Origin: Bacillota bacterium | Lineage (GTDB): Bacteria; Bacillota; Bacilli; Paenibacillales; Paenibacillaceae | NCBI GenBank assembly: GCA_023386495.1 | Contig: JAEWJS010000132.1 | Location: forward strand, 1 to 64,000 | Length of the DNA stretch: 64,000 nucleotides | Reading direction: 5' to 3' | Shown here: positions 25,182 to 32,587 of the stretch, one piece after another | Numbering within the stretch: the first letter of the stretch is position 1 | Layout: each line of letters begins with the position of its first letter | Notes under the pieces: generated by a model | Databases searched by the model: none | Seen by the model: only the letters and a program-made list of their open reading frames with translations | What the model was told of the DNA's origin: nothing | Translations under genes and position numbers: made by a program

Positions 25182-25400
25182 ATGGAGCGCAAACAGTTCG
25201 AACTAGGGGATGTCGTACTCATGAAGAAGCCGCATCCGTGCGGGGCGAACGAGATGGAGGTGATCCGCATGGGGATGGATATTCGGATCAAGTGCGTGGG
25301 CTGTAAGCACAGCGTGCTTGTCCCCCGCGCGAAGTTCGAGAAGAACATGAAGAAGGTGCTGCGAAGCGCATCGGACGGGGGCGAATCGGCCGTTCAGTAG
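25182..25400 (+). CDS. DUF951 small zinc-ribbon-like protein
   Basis: Seventy-two residues; ELGDVVLMKKPHPCGANEM and IRIKCVGCKHSVLVPRAKFEK match DUF951, with a possible zinc site from CGxN and CVGC. Function unknown; typically next to mscS and before rpsF. GGGGAGGGG precedes the ATG, overlapping the end of the channel gene. Confidence 0.9.
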   Translation: MERKQFELGDVVLMKKPHPCGANEMEVIRMGMDIRIKCVGCKHSVLVPRAKFEKNMKKVLRSASDGGESAVQ

Positions 25401-25449
25401 CGAGAATATTCCGACTTTTCTCCGCGGTGCGTTTGGACGCTTTTGCATG

Positions 25450-25478
25450 TTGCATCGGACAAGTGTGTGTGATAGAAT
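25450..25478 (+). promoter_or_regulatory. Probable tRNA-Ser promoter
   Basis: -35 TTGCAT (25450-25455), 17-bp spacer, -10 TAGAAT (25473-25478), about 60 bp before the tRNA. Confidence 0.5.
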
Positions 25479-25541
25479 GAGTCTTGCTTGAAAAATACGT
25501 CGACGTGAACGAGCAGCATGACGTGCCGGCGACATCCATAC

Positions 25542-25632
25542 GGAGAGGTACCCAAGAGGCCCAAGGGGGCTGACTCGAAATCAGCTAGGCGTGTCACAGC
25601 GTGCGTGGGTTCGAATCCCACCCTCTCCGCCA
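25542..25632 (+). tRNA. tRNA-Ser (anticodon CGA)
   Basis: Acceptor arm GGAGAGG (25542-25548) pairs with CCTCTCC (25622-25628); discriminator G; CCA is encoded (25630-25632). Anticodon stem GCTGA/TCAGC with loop CTCGAAA gives CGA (25576-25578), reading UCG. The long variable arm and GTTCGAATCC T-loop confirm a class II tRNA-Ser of 91 nt. Confidence 0.96.
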
Positions 25633-25645
25633 TACATACCGACAG

Positions 25646-25672
25646 ACGACTCGTAAGAGTCGTTCTTTTTTT
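25646..25672 (+). terminator. Terminator after tRNA-Ser
   Basis: ACGACTC (25646-25652) and GAGTCGT (25657-25663), then TC and seven T. Confidence 0.88.
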
Positions 25673-25690
25673 ATTTTAGTCATCAAGGAA

Positions 25691-25917
25691 AAGAGCCCCT
25701 TGCGGGGCTCTTCCGACGGTGATGGATTCGGTTGTAGAGTCATCATGTTCTTCTTCAAGCGTCGAGAAACTTACAGGTGCATCTTGCGATGCGCGTGTGT
25801 TGCAGACAGTGTGTCTTTGGCACATCCCCTCGCTTCTTTTAAGCTGAATCGAACTGTTCCTCTTGCGGTTGTTGCGTTATCACGTTCAACGGAACCACAC
25901 CTCTCTTGTCACCGTCG
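25691..25917. other. Gene-free region with hairpin and 9-bp inverted repeat
   Basis: No convincing gene is seen in 25673-25991. It holds a strong hairpin AAGAGCCCC/GGGGCTCTT (25691-25712), not followed by T, and CGACGGTGA (25714-25722) inverted as TCACCGTCG (25909-25917), enclosing about 185 bp. The right part is the 3' flank of the minus-strand yjzC gene. Confidence 0.4.
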
Positions 25918-25991
25918 TTTAGTATGATGTCCGGATGCCGCCCTGCTTATTCATCGTTGCGCACAATTTTTTGGCCGAGGCCGCGATCCGC

Positions 25992-26171
25992 TTAAGACAT
26001 TCGCTTCCACTTGCGATTGTGGTTGGACGTGTCGGGGAAGCGCTCGCCCTTCTTGAGCGTAATTTTGCGGGGGCTCTCGATGCCCATGTGAAAAGCGCGT
26101 TCGCCGACCTCCATATAGACGCCGTCATTGGGAGCTCTGTGACCAGGGTTGAATTGCGACCATTCGCCCAT
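25992..26171 (-). CDS. yjzC: YjzC family protein
   Basis: Fifty-nine residues: MGEWSQFNPGHRAPNDGVY, an internal GERF and the ending FPDTSNHNRKWKRMS match B. subtilis YjzC, a small protein of unknown function. AAGGAGG lies 9 nt before the ATG at 26171; the longer upstream frame is not family-like. Confidence 0.8.
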   Translation of the reverse strand: MGEWSQFNPGHRAPNDGVYMEVGERAFHMGIESPRKITLKKGERFPDTSNHNRKWKRMS

Positions 26172-26307
26172 GCGATGAACCTCCTTCGCGGTCTGTAGGG
26201 TTGTGGACAGCCTGCATCCCCTTATAGTGTGGCGCAGTTCATGGCCGCTCATGAGCGGTAACAATGTACAGACATAAGGGCCGTCGGCGTCGCATAACAA
26301 TTGGCGC

Positions 26308-26337
26308 TTGCCTAACCTGTCTGAAATTTGATATAGT
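26308..26337 (+). promoter_or_regulatory. Probable rpsF operon promoter
   Basis: -35 TTGCCT (26308-26313), 18-bp spacer, -10 TATAGT (26332-26337). The ~70-nt leader has a CTCC-TTCG-GGAG hairpin followed by CCGCTTAG; S6/S18 leaders with an autoregulatory CCG element are known, but I cannot establish one here. Confidence 0.5.
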
Positions 26338-26416
26338 AATATGGTATGCGAGTTAATCCAATTATCTCGCTCCTTGCTCCTTCGGGAGCCGCTTAGTCCA
26401 AGAGGAGGTGAACAGA

Positions 26417-26701
26417 ATGCGCAAATACGAAGTGATGTACATTATCCGACCTGACGTTGAACAGGAAGCGGTTCAAGCACTCGTCGAGAAGTTCAATGGC
26501 ATCATCGGTAACGGTGGAGAAGTCACGAAGACTGACGTGATGGGTAAACGCCGCCTTGCGTATGAGATCAACAAGATTCGTGACGGCATCTACGTGCTGG
26601 TCCACTTCAATGCCCCTGCTGAGGTCATTGTAGAACTCGACCGCGTCATGAAGATTACGGATGAAATCATCCGCTCGTTGATCGTCAAAGACGTAGCGTA
26701 A
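26417..26701 (+). CDS. rpsF: Ribosomal protein bS6
   Basis: Ninety-four residues, MRKYEVMYIIRPDVEQEA through KVDVMGKRRLAYEI-like (KTDVMGKRRLAYEINK), the standard bS6 pattern. ATG at 26417 lies 8 nt after AGGAGG. First gene of rpsF-ssb-rpsR. Confidence 0.97.
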   Translation: MRKYEVMYIIRPDVEQEAVQALVEKFNGIIGNGGEVTKTDVMGKRRLAYEINKIRDGIYVLVHFNAPAEVIVELDRVMKITDEIIRSLIVKDVA

Positions 26702-26766
26702 TAACGGCTTAGGCCGATATTCGCGGGTACGTCGAGCAAGGGATAACCGATTGGGAGGTCCAAGCT

Positions 26767-27318
26767 ATGTTGAACCGTGTTATTCTTATCGGGCGACTCA
26801 CGAGGGACCCCGAAATGCGATATACGCCGTCCGGTGTGGCGGTAACGCAATTTACGCTGGCAGTCGATCGCCCGTTCACGAGCGGCGGCGGCGAGCGGGA
26901 AGCCGATTTCATTCCGATCGTGACGTGGCGGCAGCTAGCCGAGACGTGCGCGAACTATCTCCGCAAGGGGAGACTGGCAGCCGTTGAAGGCCGTATCCAG
27001 GTACGCAACTACGAGAACAATGAAGGCAAGCGCGTCTACGTGACGGAAGTCATCGCGGACAACGTACGCTTCTTGGAATCGGCGAACCGGGAAGGCGGCG
27101 GAGCCCGCGAAGAAGGCGGGAACTACGGCGGAGGCAACTCCGGCGGCGGGAATAGCGGTGGAGGCGGCGGTTACGGCGGCGGAGGCGGAAGCTATGGCGG
27201 CGGCAGCGGCGGTAACGCTGGCGGCGGTCGCGGCGGCAATGCTTCGCGGAACAACAGCGATCCATTCTCGGATGACGGACGTCCAATCGACATATCGGAA
27301 GATGATCTGCCGTTCTAA
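26767..27318 (+). CDS. ssb: Single-stranded DNA-binding protein
   Basis: The N-terminal ~105 residues form the OB fold (MLNRVILIGRLTRDPEMRYT, FIPIVTWRQLAETCANYL). A long Gly/Asn/Ser-rich linker follows, then the partner-recruiting acidic tip DISEDDLPF. The linker DNA is a GGC/GGT-rich repeat and may vary in length among strains. GGGAGG precedes the start. Confidence 0.97.
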   Translation: MLNRVILIGRLTRDPEMRYTPSGVAVTQFTLAVDRPFTSGGGEREADFIPIVTWRQLAETCANYLRKGRLAAVEGRIQVRNYENNEGKRVYVTEVIADNVRFLESANREGGGAREEGGNYGGGNSGGGNSGGGGGYGGGGGSYGGGSGGNAGGGRGGNASRNNSDPFSDDGRPIDISEDDLPF

Positions 27319-27377
27319 GATCAGCACCCGCGGGGTACTGACTTAGAGCTGAACCAACGACGAAAGGGAGGATAACG

Positions 27378-27656
27378 ATGAGCTTTAAGCCAAGAGAGAA
27401 CGACGGCGAGCGTCCAGAGCGCAAGTTCGGCCGTAAGGGCGGACGTAACAAGCGTCGGAAGGTTTGCTTCTTCACCGTGAACAAGATCACGCACATTGAC
27501 TATAAAGATACGGAACTGCTCAAGAAATTCATCAGCGAGCGCGGCAAAATTTTGCCACGCCGCGTGACGGGTACGAGCGCGAAGTATCAGCGTGCACTGA
27601 CGATCGCAATCAAGCGTTCGCGCCAAGTTGCACTGCTGCCTTACACGACGGAATAG
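27378..27656 (+). CDS. rpsR: Ribosomal protein bS18
   Basis: Ninety-two residues with a basic N-terminal extension then KVCFFTVNKITHIDYKD, RGKILPRRVTGTSAKYQR and IKRSRQVALLPYTTE, the bS18 pattern. AAAGGGAGG precedes the start. Closes the operon. Confidence 0.97.
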   Translation: MSFKPRENDGERPERKFGRKGGRNKRRKVCFFTVNKITHIDYKDTELLKKFISERGKILPRRVTGTSAKYQRALTIAIKRSRQVALLPYTTE

Positions 27657-27674
27657 TCTGCTGCATGCGTAATG

Positions 27675-27719
27675 AAGCACCTCGAATCTCGCCGCTAACG
27701 CGGGGATCGAGGTGCTTTT
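27675..27719 (+). terminator. Terminator after rpsR
   Basis: AAGCACCTCGA (27675-27685) pairs with TCGAGGTGCTT (27707-27717), followed by TT. Confidence 0.85.
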
Positions 27720-27802
27720 GCGTATGCGGCTACTTCGCGCATTCGAACGAACCATAGCGGGCAACCTATGTCGAACTTGCCTGTGAAGGGAGGCTGTAAG
27801 CT

Positions 27803-27991
27803 ATGCCGCGTTCAGATAAACCGAATGAGACATCGAATACCGTAGCGGGCATCAATACGCCGGCCAGCCGCGAGGACAATGCCGCTACCGATCCGATTGC
27901 GGGAGCGGTAGCAGGGATCATGGATAATCTGCAGCATGCACTGGTAGGAGACGATAACGAACAACACCCTAACCGGGATCACAAGGCATGA
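27803..27991 (+). CDS. Small hypothetical protein
   Basis: Sixty-two residues, hydrophilic, Asn/Asp/Ala-rich, with a mildly hydrophobic centre (DPIAGAVAGIMDNLQHAL). No family recognised. AGGGAGG lies about 10 nt before the ATG, and a terminator follows, which supports a real gene. Confidence 0.5.
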   Translation: MPRSDKPNETSNTVAGINTPASREDNAATDPIAGAVAGIMDNLQHALVGDDNEQHPNRDHKA

Positions 27992-28003
27992 TCGCAAGCG
28001 AAG

Positions 28004-28025
28004 CAGTCGTCCGCAAGGACGGCTG
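28004..28025. terminator. Bidirectional terminator
   Basis: CAGTCGTCC (28004-28012) pairs with GGACGGCTG (28017-28025) with one G-T pair, between the stops of two convergent genes. Confidence 0.6.
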
Positions 28026-28037
28026 TTTGTCGTCCGG

Positions 28038-28385
28038 TCACATCTGGCGGCTCTGGCGCTCGGCGATGTCGCCTACGATGGGCAGCTTGAACAGCTTGCC
28101 CTGGAGCGCGAGCAGCATGCAGGCAATCCAGAGGATGAAGGACAGCGGGACGAGCAGAATGCCGACAATCCATCCGATGATCGGGATAAAACCAAGCACC
28201 AGATTGATCACCAAGAGCGCAGCGGAGACGAGAATCGATTGCATGGCATGAAATTTAACGAACCGACTGTCCTTCTCAATCGTCAAAAAGATAATGCCGG
28301 TTATAAAGCCAAGGACGTAGGTGAGCAAACCTGCTGTCCGCGTGTCGAGACCGGTTGAGGATTTGGTGCCTTCAGGCTCCCGCAT
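28038..28385 (-). CDS. DUF4870 membrane protein
   Basis: One hundred and fifteen residues: a soluble N-terminus then hydrophobic stretches (GLLTYVLGFITGIIFLTIE, SILVSAALLVINLVLGFIPIIGWIVGILLVPLSFILWI) and the FVKFHAMQS motif typical of DUF4870 (Tic20-like). Function unknown. AAGGAGG is 7 nt before the start. Confidence 0.85.
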   Translation of the reverse strand: MREPEGTKSSTGLDTRTAGLLTYVLGFITGIIFLTIEKDSRFVKFHAMQSILVSAALLVINLVLGFIPIIGWIVGILLVPLSFILWIACMLLALQGKLFKLPIVGDIAERQSRQM

Positions 28386-28564
28386 AGGTATTCCTCCTTC
28401 GATTGACTATTCGTCTTCTATCACGTGTATTCGTGAGCGAAGCTTAATATGACAACCTGTTCCAGACCATAGCGAGCTGTAACATTCCCGTCGCCGATCG
28501 CGTTATTATGCAGGGATGACGAGTTGCGACGATTAAGGTGTACGACGAGAGGAGATCGGGCAGG

Positions 28565-29641
28565 ATGAGATTAACACGCAAGAGCCGGTGGATGGCGGGT
28601 ATTGCTGCCGTCGTCATCGCGCTCGGGGCGCTTGGCTATATGAATCGAACGGCAGTGGCGCTATGGGGCTTCGACGTGTTCTTCAAGGATCAGGTGGAGG
28701 ATAAGCTCGAGCGTTCTTATCAACCGCTGAAGCGACGCGAAGCGCAGGAGAGTGCGCCGAGATCGGAGCCTATGAGCCATGAGCCGAAGCAAAAGCAGAA
28801 GCAGAAGCCGTTCACGATGCTGCTGCTCGGCGTAGATGCGCGCGGCAAGGAACAGGGGCGATCTGATACGATGATCCTCTCCGTGGTGCGCCCTGCCGAC
28901 AGCGCCATGCTGATGGTATCGATTCCGCGTGACACGCATGTGGAGATTGAAGGGCATGGCGGGGATAAAATCACGCATGCCTATGCCTACGGCAAGGCAG
29001 AGCTTGCGGTCGATACGGTCGAAGGGTTGTTTGACGTGCCGATTGACCATTATGCGTCGATCAATTTTCTCGGATTCAAGGACGTGATCGATGCGATGGG
29101 TGGCATCGCGCTGCCGATCGAGAAGGATCTGGTGAACGACGACCCGGACCACGAGAAGTTTGTTGTCAAAGCGGGGCAGCCGCTTTACAATGGTAATGAC
29201 GCGCTTAATTACGTGCGTTTCCGCGAGGATGCAGGCGGCGACAGCAGCCGAACGGGAAGGCATCAGGTGTTCATTCATGCCATTCTCGACAAGGCGTCAG
29301 AGGTCGGACAATGGACCAAGATTCCGGATCTCATCGATATAATGGGCAATAACTTTACGACCGATATCCGGCCGAGCGCCACCATCGAGCTGGCGAAGGC
29401 GATGCTGACCGGCGATACGCGGACGATCCACAGCCACACGCTGAAGGGCGAGGGCAAGCGCAAGACGCGCGGAGGCGCATGGTACTACTATGCGGACGAA
29501 CAGGATCTTGAGCAATCGAAGGCGATGATTAACGACTGGCTGATTGCGGGTAAGGAATTATCCGAGCTGCAGCTGCCGGAAGAGGCAGCCGCCAAGAAAC
29601 AGCAGAAGGGGTTGGCGGCGGCAGCTTCTGCGGCGGAGTAA
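28565..29641 (+). CDS. LytR-CpsA-Psr family phosphotransferase
   Basis: LCP enzymes attach teichoic acid or other phosphate-linked glycopolymers to peptidoglycan at the outer membrane face. Of 358 residues: short basic N-terminus, one membrane helix (MAGIAAVVIALGALGYM), a linker, then the LCP core with LLLGVDARGKEQGRSDTMILSVV, VSIPRDTHVEIEG and YVRFREDAGGDSSRTGRHQ, holding the conserved Asp/Arg residues. The C-terminal tail is Ala/Lys-rich. The start at 28565 has AGGAG upstream; in-frame codons nine earlier are less likely. Confidence 0.92.
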   Translation: MRLTRKSRWMAGIAAVVIALGALGYMNRTAVALWGFDVFFKDQVEDKLERSYQPLKRREAQESAPRSEPMSHEPKQKQKQKPFTMLLLGVDARGKEQGRSDTMILSVVRPADSAMLMVSIPRDTHVEIEGHGGDKITHAYAYGKAELAVDTVEGLFDVPIDHYASINFLGFKDVIDAMGGIALPIEKDLVNDDPDHEKFVVKAGQPLYNGNDALNYVRFREDAGGDSSRTGRHQVFIHAILDKASEVGQWTKIPDLIDIMGNNFTTDIRPSATIELAKAMLTGDTRTIHSHTLKGEGKRKTRGGAWYYYADEQDLEQSKAMINDWLIAGKELSELQLPEEAAAKKQQKGLAAAASAAE

Positions 29642-29713
29642 GGTAAGCAGCAGATGGCGTAGATGGCATGGGACATGGGAAGTAAGAGGGACGAGGAAAG
29701 CGGGGAATGTAGG

Positions 29714-30160
29714 ATGAACATCGCGTTTTTCCTGCTGCCGAAGCAGGAGGTTGCCTGCGTAACTGCGGATTCCACGCTCAGGCAGACACTCGAACGTATG
29801 GAGTATCACCGCTATACCGCAGTGCCGATCCTGGATGCAGAGGGCGGCTACGCGGGGACGGTAACGGAAGGCGACCTGCTCTGGTACTTGAAGAATCACC
29901 CGGAGATTACGTTCGCGGAATCGCATCGGGTGAGGCTGGCGGATGTGCCGCTACGGCTGGACAACCGCACCGTGCAGATCGACGCGAAGATGGAAGACCT
30001 GATCTCGCTGGCGAAGGTGCAGAACTTCGTGCCGGTAACCGACGATATGAACCGGTTCATCGGCATCGTAAGGCGCAGCGACATTATCGATTATTGCGCA
30101 GGCGTCATGCTGGAATACGTGAAGGAAGGCGGCATGACAGCCGCCGCAACGAATGAGTGA
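29714..30160 (+). CDS. CBS-domain protein
   Basis: About 148 residues with paired CBS repeats: RQTLERMEYHRYTAVPILDAEGGYAGTVTEGDLL and LISLAKVQNFVPVTDDMNRFIGIVRRSDIIDY. CBS pairs sense adenine nucleotides such as AMP or c-di-AMP; no catalytic part is attached. Related to the c-di-AMP-binding CbpB/DarB type in layout, but ligand unknown. gdpP, a c-di-AMP phosphodiesterase, lies 3.4 kb on. Confidence 0.85.
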   Translation: MNIAFFLLPKQEVACVTADSTLRQTLERMEYHRYTAVPILDAEGGYAGTVTEGDLLWYLKNHPEITFAESHRVRLADVPLRLDNRTVQIDAKMEDLISLAKVQNFVPVTDDMNRFIGIVRRSDIIDYCAGVMLEYVKEGGMTAAATNE

Positions 30161-30206
30161 GCAGCAGCTCCGTTCGGGAATGGCAGAAGGATTCTAGGAG
30201 GCAGAC

Positions 30207-32285
30207 ATGACAAGACAACGTAATGGCGCGGGACGGGGTTCATCCCGATTCCGCGCGCTGCTGCTGATCGCCGCGCTGGCCGCGGCGGTCTTAGCGGCGT
30301 TCCTCTATTGGCAGATGGCCGGAGATCAGGCAGGTACGCCTGCGCCGGGTGACCCGGCCGGACAAGCAGCCGAGCAGAATAACGGCAGTGATGAAGCGAA
30401 TTCGGGTACGGATGCGCCGGATAACTCGGCTGCGGAAGGCAACGATGGGACTGGGGATGGCGAAGGCAACGACGGCGAAGGCGACGCCGACAGCGACGAA
30501 GGACAAGCCTATGACCCCGATGCAGAGGTCACGCAGGCTGACCTCGATACGCAGTATGATACGGTCATCCAGAACGGACGCGTCATCAATCCGGAGACGA
30601 AGCTCGACCGTGAAGGCTTGAACGTCGGCATCAAGGACGGCGTGATCGGTGTCGTCACCTCGAAACCGATCAAGGGCGATAAGGTCATCGATGCGACAGG
30701 GCTGGTCGTGGCGCCAGGCTTCATCGACAATCTGTCGTACGATCCGAATCCCGTAGGCGTGTGGACGAAGATCGCCGACGGCGTCACGTCGAACATCGCG
30801 ATGCACGGCGGCACGACGAACCCGAAGGTGTGGTACGCCCATTATGAGCGCGACATGCCGCCGGTTCACTTCGGCGCTTCGTTCTTCTCGATGCAAGCGC
30901 GTAACCAATTCAAGCTGAGCCGTTACGCGAACGCGACGCCGGCCCAGATCGCCAAGCTGAAGGAGCAAGCGGAGGCGGCACTGAATAACGGTGCGCTCGG
31001 CATCTCGTTCAGCCTCGAATATGCGCCGGGCACGAATGCCGACGAAGTACTCGAGCTGATGGAGGTTGCGAAGGCATACAACGTGCCGGTCTACTTCCAC
31101 GGCCGTTACTCGGACGTGCAGGAGCCGGGCACCGAGACCGACACGATGAAAGAGCTGATCGAATACGCGCGGATCAGCGGCGCGGCCGTGCATATCGATC
31201 ACATCAACAGCACCGGCGGCACGTTCGATATGGAAGCGGCGCTGAAAATGATCGAGGAAGCGCGTGCCGAGGGGCTCGATATTACGGCATGTACATACGC
31301 TTATGATTATTGGGGGACGTACCTCAATTCAGCGCGTTTCGATGAAGGCTGGCAGGAACGGTTCCTGATCGGTTATAACGACCTGCAGATTGCCGGAACG
31401 AGCGAGCGGCTCACGGCCGAATCGTTCCGCAAGTATAAGGCAGAGGGCAAGCTGGCGGTCGCTTACGCGATTCCGTCCGAAGCCGTCGTGAAGGCATTCC
31501 AGGCACCGTACGTCATGATCGGCAGCGATGCGATTCTGGAGCCGGGCTACAACAATCATCCGCGCGCTTCGGGCAACTTCGCGCGCGCGGTCGGGCTGTA
31601 CGTCCGCGAACAGAACGTGGTGCCGTTGATCGACATGATCGACAAGCTCAGCACGATGCCGGCGCAGCGGCTCGAGAAGCAGTCGCCGGCGCTTCAGAAG
31701 AAGGGCCGGATCGCGAAGGGAATGGACGCCGACATCGTGATATTCGATTATGCAACGATCGGCGACCGTTCCACGGTCGAGAATCCGGAGCTGCCGTCGG
31801 CCGGCTTCACGCACGTGCTCGTCATGGGGCAGCTTGCGCTCGAGAACGGCGAAGTCAATAAGAAGGTGCGTCCGGGCGAGCCGATCCGCAGCGAGTTCAT
31901 CCGCTTCTCGGCACAGACGGGTCAACTGGCATGGGAAGGCGCCGAGGGCGACTATCCGGTCATCGCATACCGCGATCGCGCTTATGTAGACCTGAACGTG
32001 CTGGCGCTGAACGGGTACAAGCTGACATGGGACAAGGTTACGCATACGTATGCCGTCGAAGAGCTGACCGGCGGATCGAATGGCGCAGACGTGCCAGCGC
32101 CGGACGCATTGCCGGCCAAGGGCACGTTGATGCTGGAGCGGGGCTACAAGGCGAAGGCGCAGAACGGCGCCGAGACGGAGCTGCTCTCCATCGGCGATCG
32201 CGCATTCGCGCCGCTGTCGTTCCTCGAGGACATGGGCCTGAACGTATCGGACGAAGGCGACGTATTCTGGGTCGTCCGGCCGTAA
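30207..32285 (+). CDS. Surface-anchored amidohydrolase, D-aminoacylase-like
   Basis: Of 692 residues: one membrane anchor (FRALLLIAALAAAVLAAFLYW), an acidic low-complexity linker (~residues 40-100, Gly/Asp/Glu/Asn), then an amidohydrolase fold: YDTVIQNGRVINPETKLDREG, VIDATGLVVAPGFID, VHIDHINSTGG, MIGSDAILEP and KGMDADIVIFD. The HxH usually following PGFID is absent (NLSYDPN instead), while the later His (FHGRY, HIDH) and Asp (GSDA) ligands remain. The C-terminal ~60 residues resemble half of a copper-amine-oxidase-like stalk domain. It acts outside the membrane; substrate unknown, perhaps N-acyl-D-amino acids. Confidence 0.8.
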   Translation: MTRQRNGAGRGSSRFRALLLIAALAAAVLAAFLYWQMAGDQAGTPAPGDPAGQAAEQNNGSDEANSGTDAPDNSAAEGNDGTGDGEGNDGEGDADSDEGQAYDPDAEVTQADLDTQYDTVIQNGRVINPETKLDREGLNVGIKDGVIGVVTSKPIKGDKVIDATGLVVAPGFIDNLSYDPNPVGVWTKIADGVTSNIAMHGGTTNPKVWYAHYERDMPPVHFGASFFSMQARNQFKLSRYANATPAQIAKLKEQAEAALNNGALGISFSLEYAPGTNADEVLELMEVAKAYNVPVYFHGRYSDVQEPGTETDTMKELIEYARISGAAVHIDHINSTGGTFDMEAALKMIEEARAEGLDITACTYAYDYWGTYLNSARFDEGWQERFLIGYNDLQIAGTSERLTAESFRKYKAEGKLAVAYAIPSEAVVKAFQAPYVMIGSDAILEPGYNNHPRASGNFARAVGLYVREQNVVPLIDMIDKLSTMPAQRLEKQSPALQKKGRIAKGMDADIVIFDYATIGDRSTVENPELPSAGFTHVLVMGQLALENGEVNKKVRPGEPIRSEFIRFSAQTGQLAWEGAEGDYPVIAYRDRAYVDLNVLALNGYKLTWDKVTHTYAVEELTGGSNGADVPAPDALPAKGTLMLERGYKAKAQNGAETELLSIGDRAFAPLSFLEDMGLNVSDEGDVFWVVRP

Positions 32286-32302
32286 CAACCCTGTTCAAAA
32301 TG

Positions 32303-32441
32303 TCGGTTGTCAGCGCCAAGAAGGTTGGACGATGGTAGAAAATGAGGAGCGCAGTGTAGTCAAAGCTACATGAGCACCGGAATTTTCGCCAGCGTTCAAG
32401 ATTCGACGTCGAATAGGCTTCCCGAGTTGCCTCGCGATCAC
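32303..32441 (+). ncRNA. Conserved structured RNA element, second copy (copy B)
   Basis: Diverged copy of the dnaA-leader element at 11430-11569 (minus). Pairing is preserved: TTGGACG (32325-32331) with CGTTCAA (32393-32399); GAAAAT (32338-32343) with ATTTTC (32382-32387); TGTAGT-CAAA-GCTACA (32355-32370). The internal loop strands are unchanged. Homology starts and stops abruptly and does not include dnaA coding sequence or DnaA boxes. It begins 18 bp after the amidohydrolase stop and is followed 11 bp on by a terminator, giving a possible ~200-nt RNA or attenuator. Upstream promoter not evident, so it may be read from the preceding gene. Confidence 0.6.
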
Positions 32442-32452
32442 AATTGACAAAC

Positions 32453-32497
32453 AGCCCCTTGTTGAACTGCTGATGGCAGAACGGCAGGGGGCTTTCT
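32453..32497 (+). terminator. Terminator directly after RNA copy B
   Basis: AGCCCC (32453-32458) pairs with GGGGCT (32488-32493); inner TGTT/AACG and CTGC/GCAG extend the stem; TTTCT follows. Confidence 0.8.
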
Positions 32498-32535
32498 CGT
32501 CCAGCCACAACCCAATGCGCCGCGTGAATACTTTA

Positions 32536-32544
32536 TGCTATAAT
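32536..32544 (+). promoter_or_regulatory. Extended -10 promoter for yybS operon
   Basis: TGCTATAAT: a perfect -10 (32539-32544) with TG extension; no good -35. It lies after the terminator, so the yybS-gdpP-rplI-dnaB genes can start independently of RNA copy B. Confidence 0.55.
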
Positions 32545-32587
32545 GGGCAATATCGTGCGTGTTCAGTAAGGTCAGCACGCGGACATT

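Noticed and set aside
25601..25927. 108-codon frame after tRNA-Ser
   Set aside because: It begins within the tRNA itself and has no domain or start signal.
26340..26416. S6/S18 autoregulatory leader before rpsF
   Set aside because: A hairpin followed by CCG is present, but the full known motif could not be established by eye, so it is not listed as a feature.
27110..27245. GGC/GGT-rich repeat within ssb as a separate repeat element
   Set aside because: It is simply the coding sequence of the Gly-rich SSB linker.
32303..32441. Copy B as a dnaA pseudogene
   Set aside because: The similarity stops before the dnaA ribosome-binding site; no DnaA coding sequence is included, and base pairs are maintained.
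32303..32497. Copy B as a T-box, SAM, FMN, c-di-GMP or ydaO-type riboswitch
   Set aside because: None of the signature core sequences of these classes is seen.
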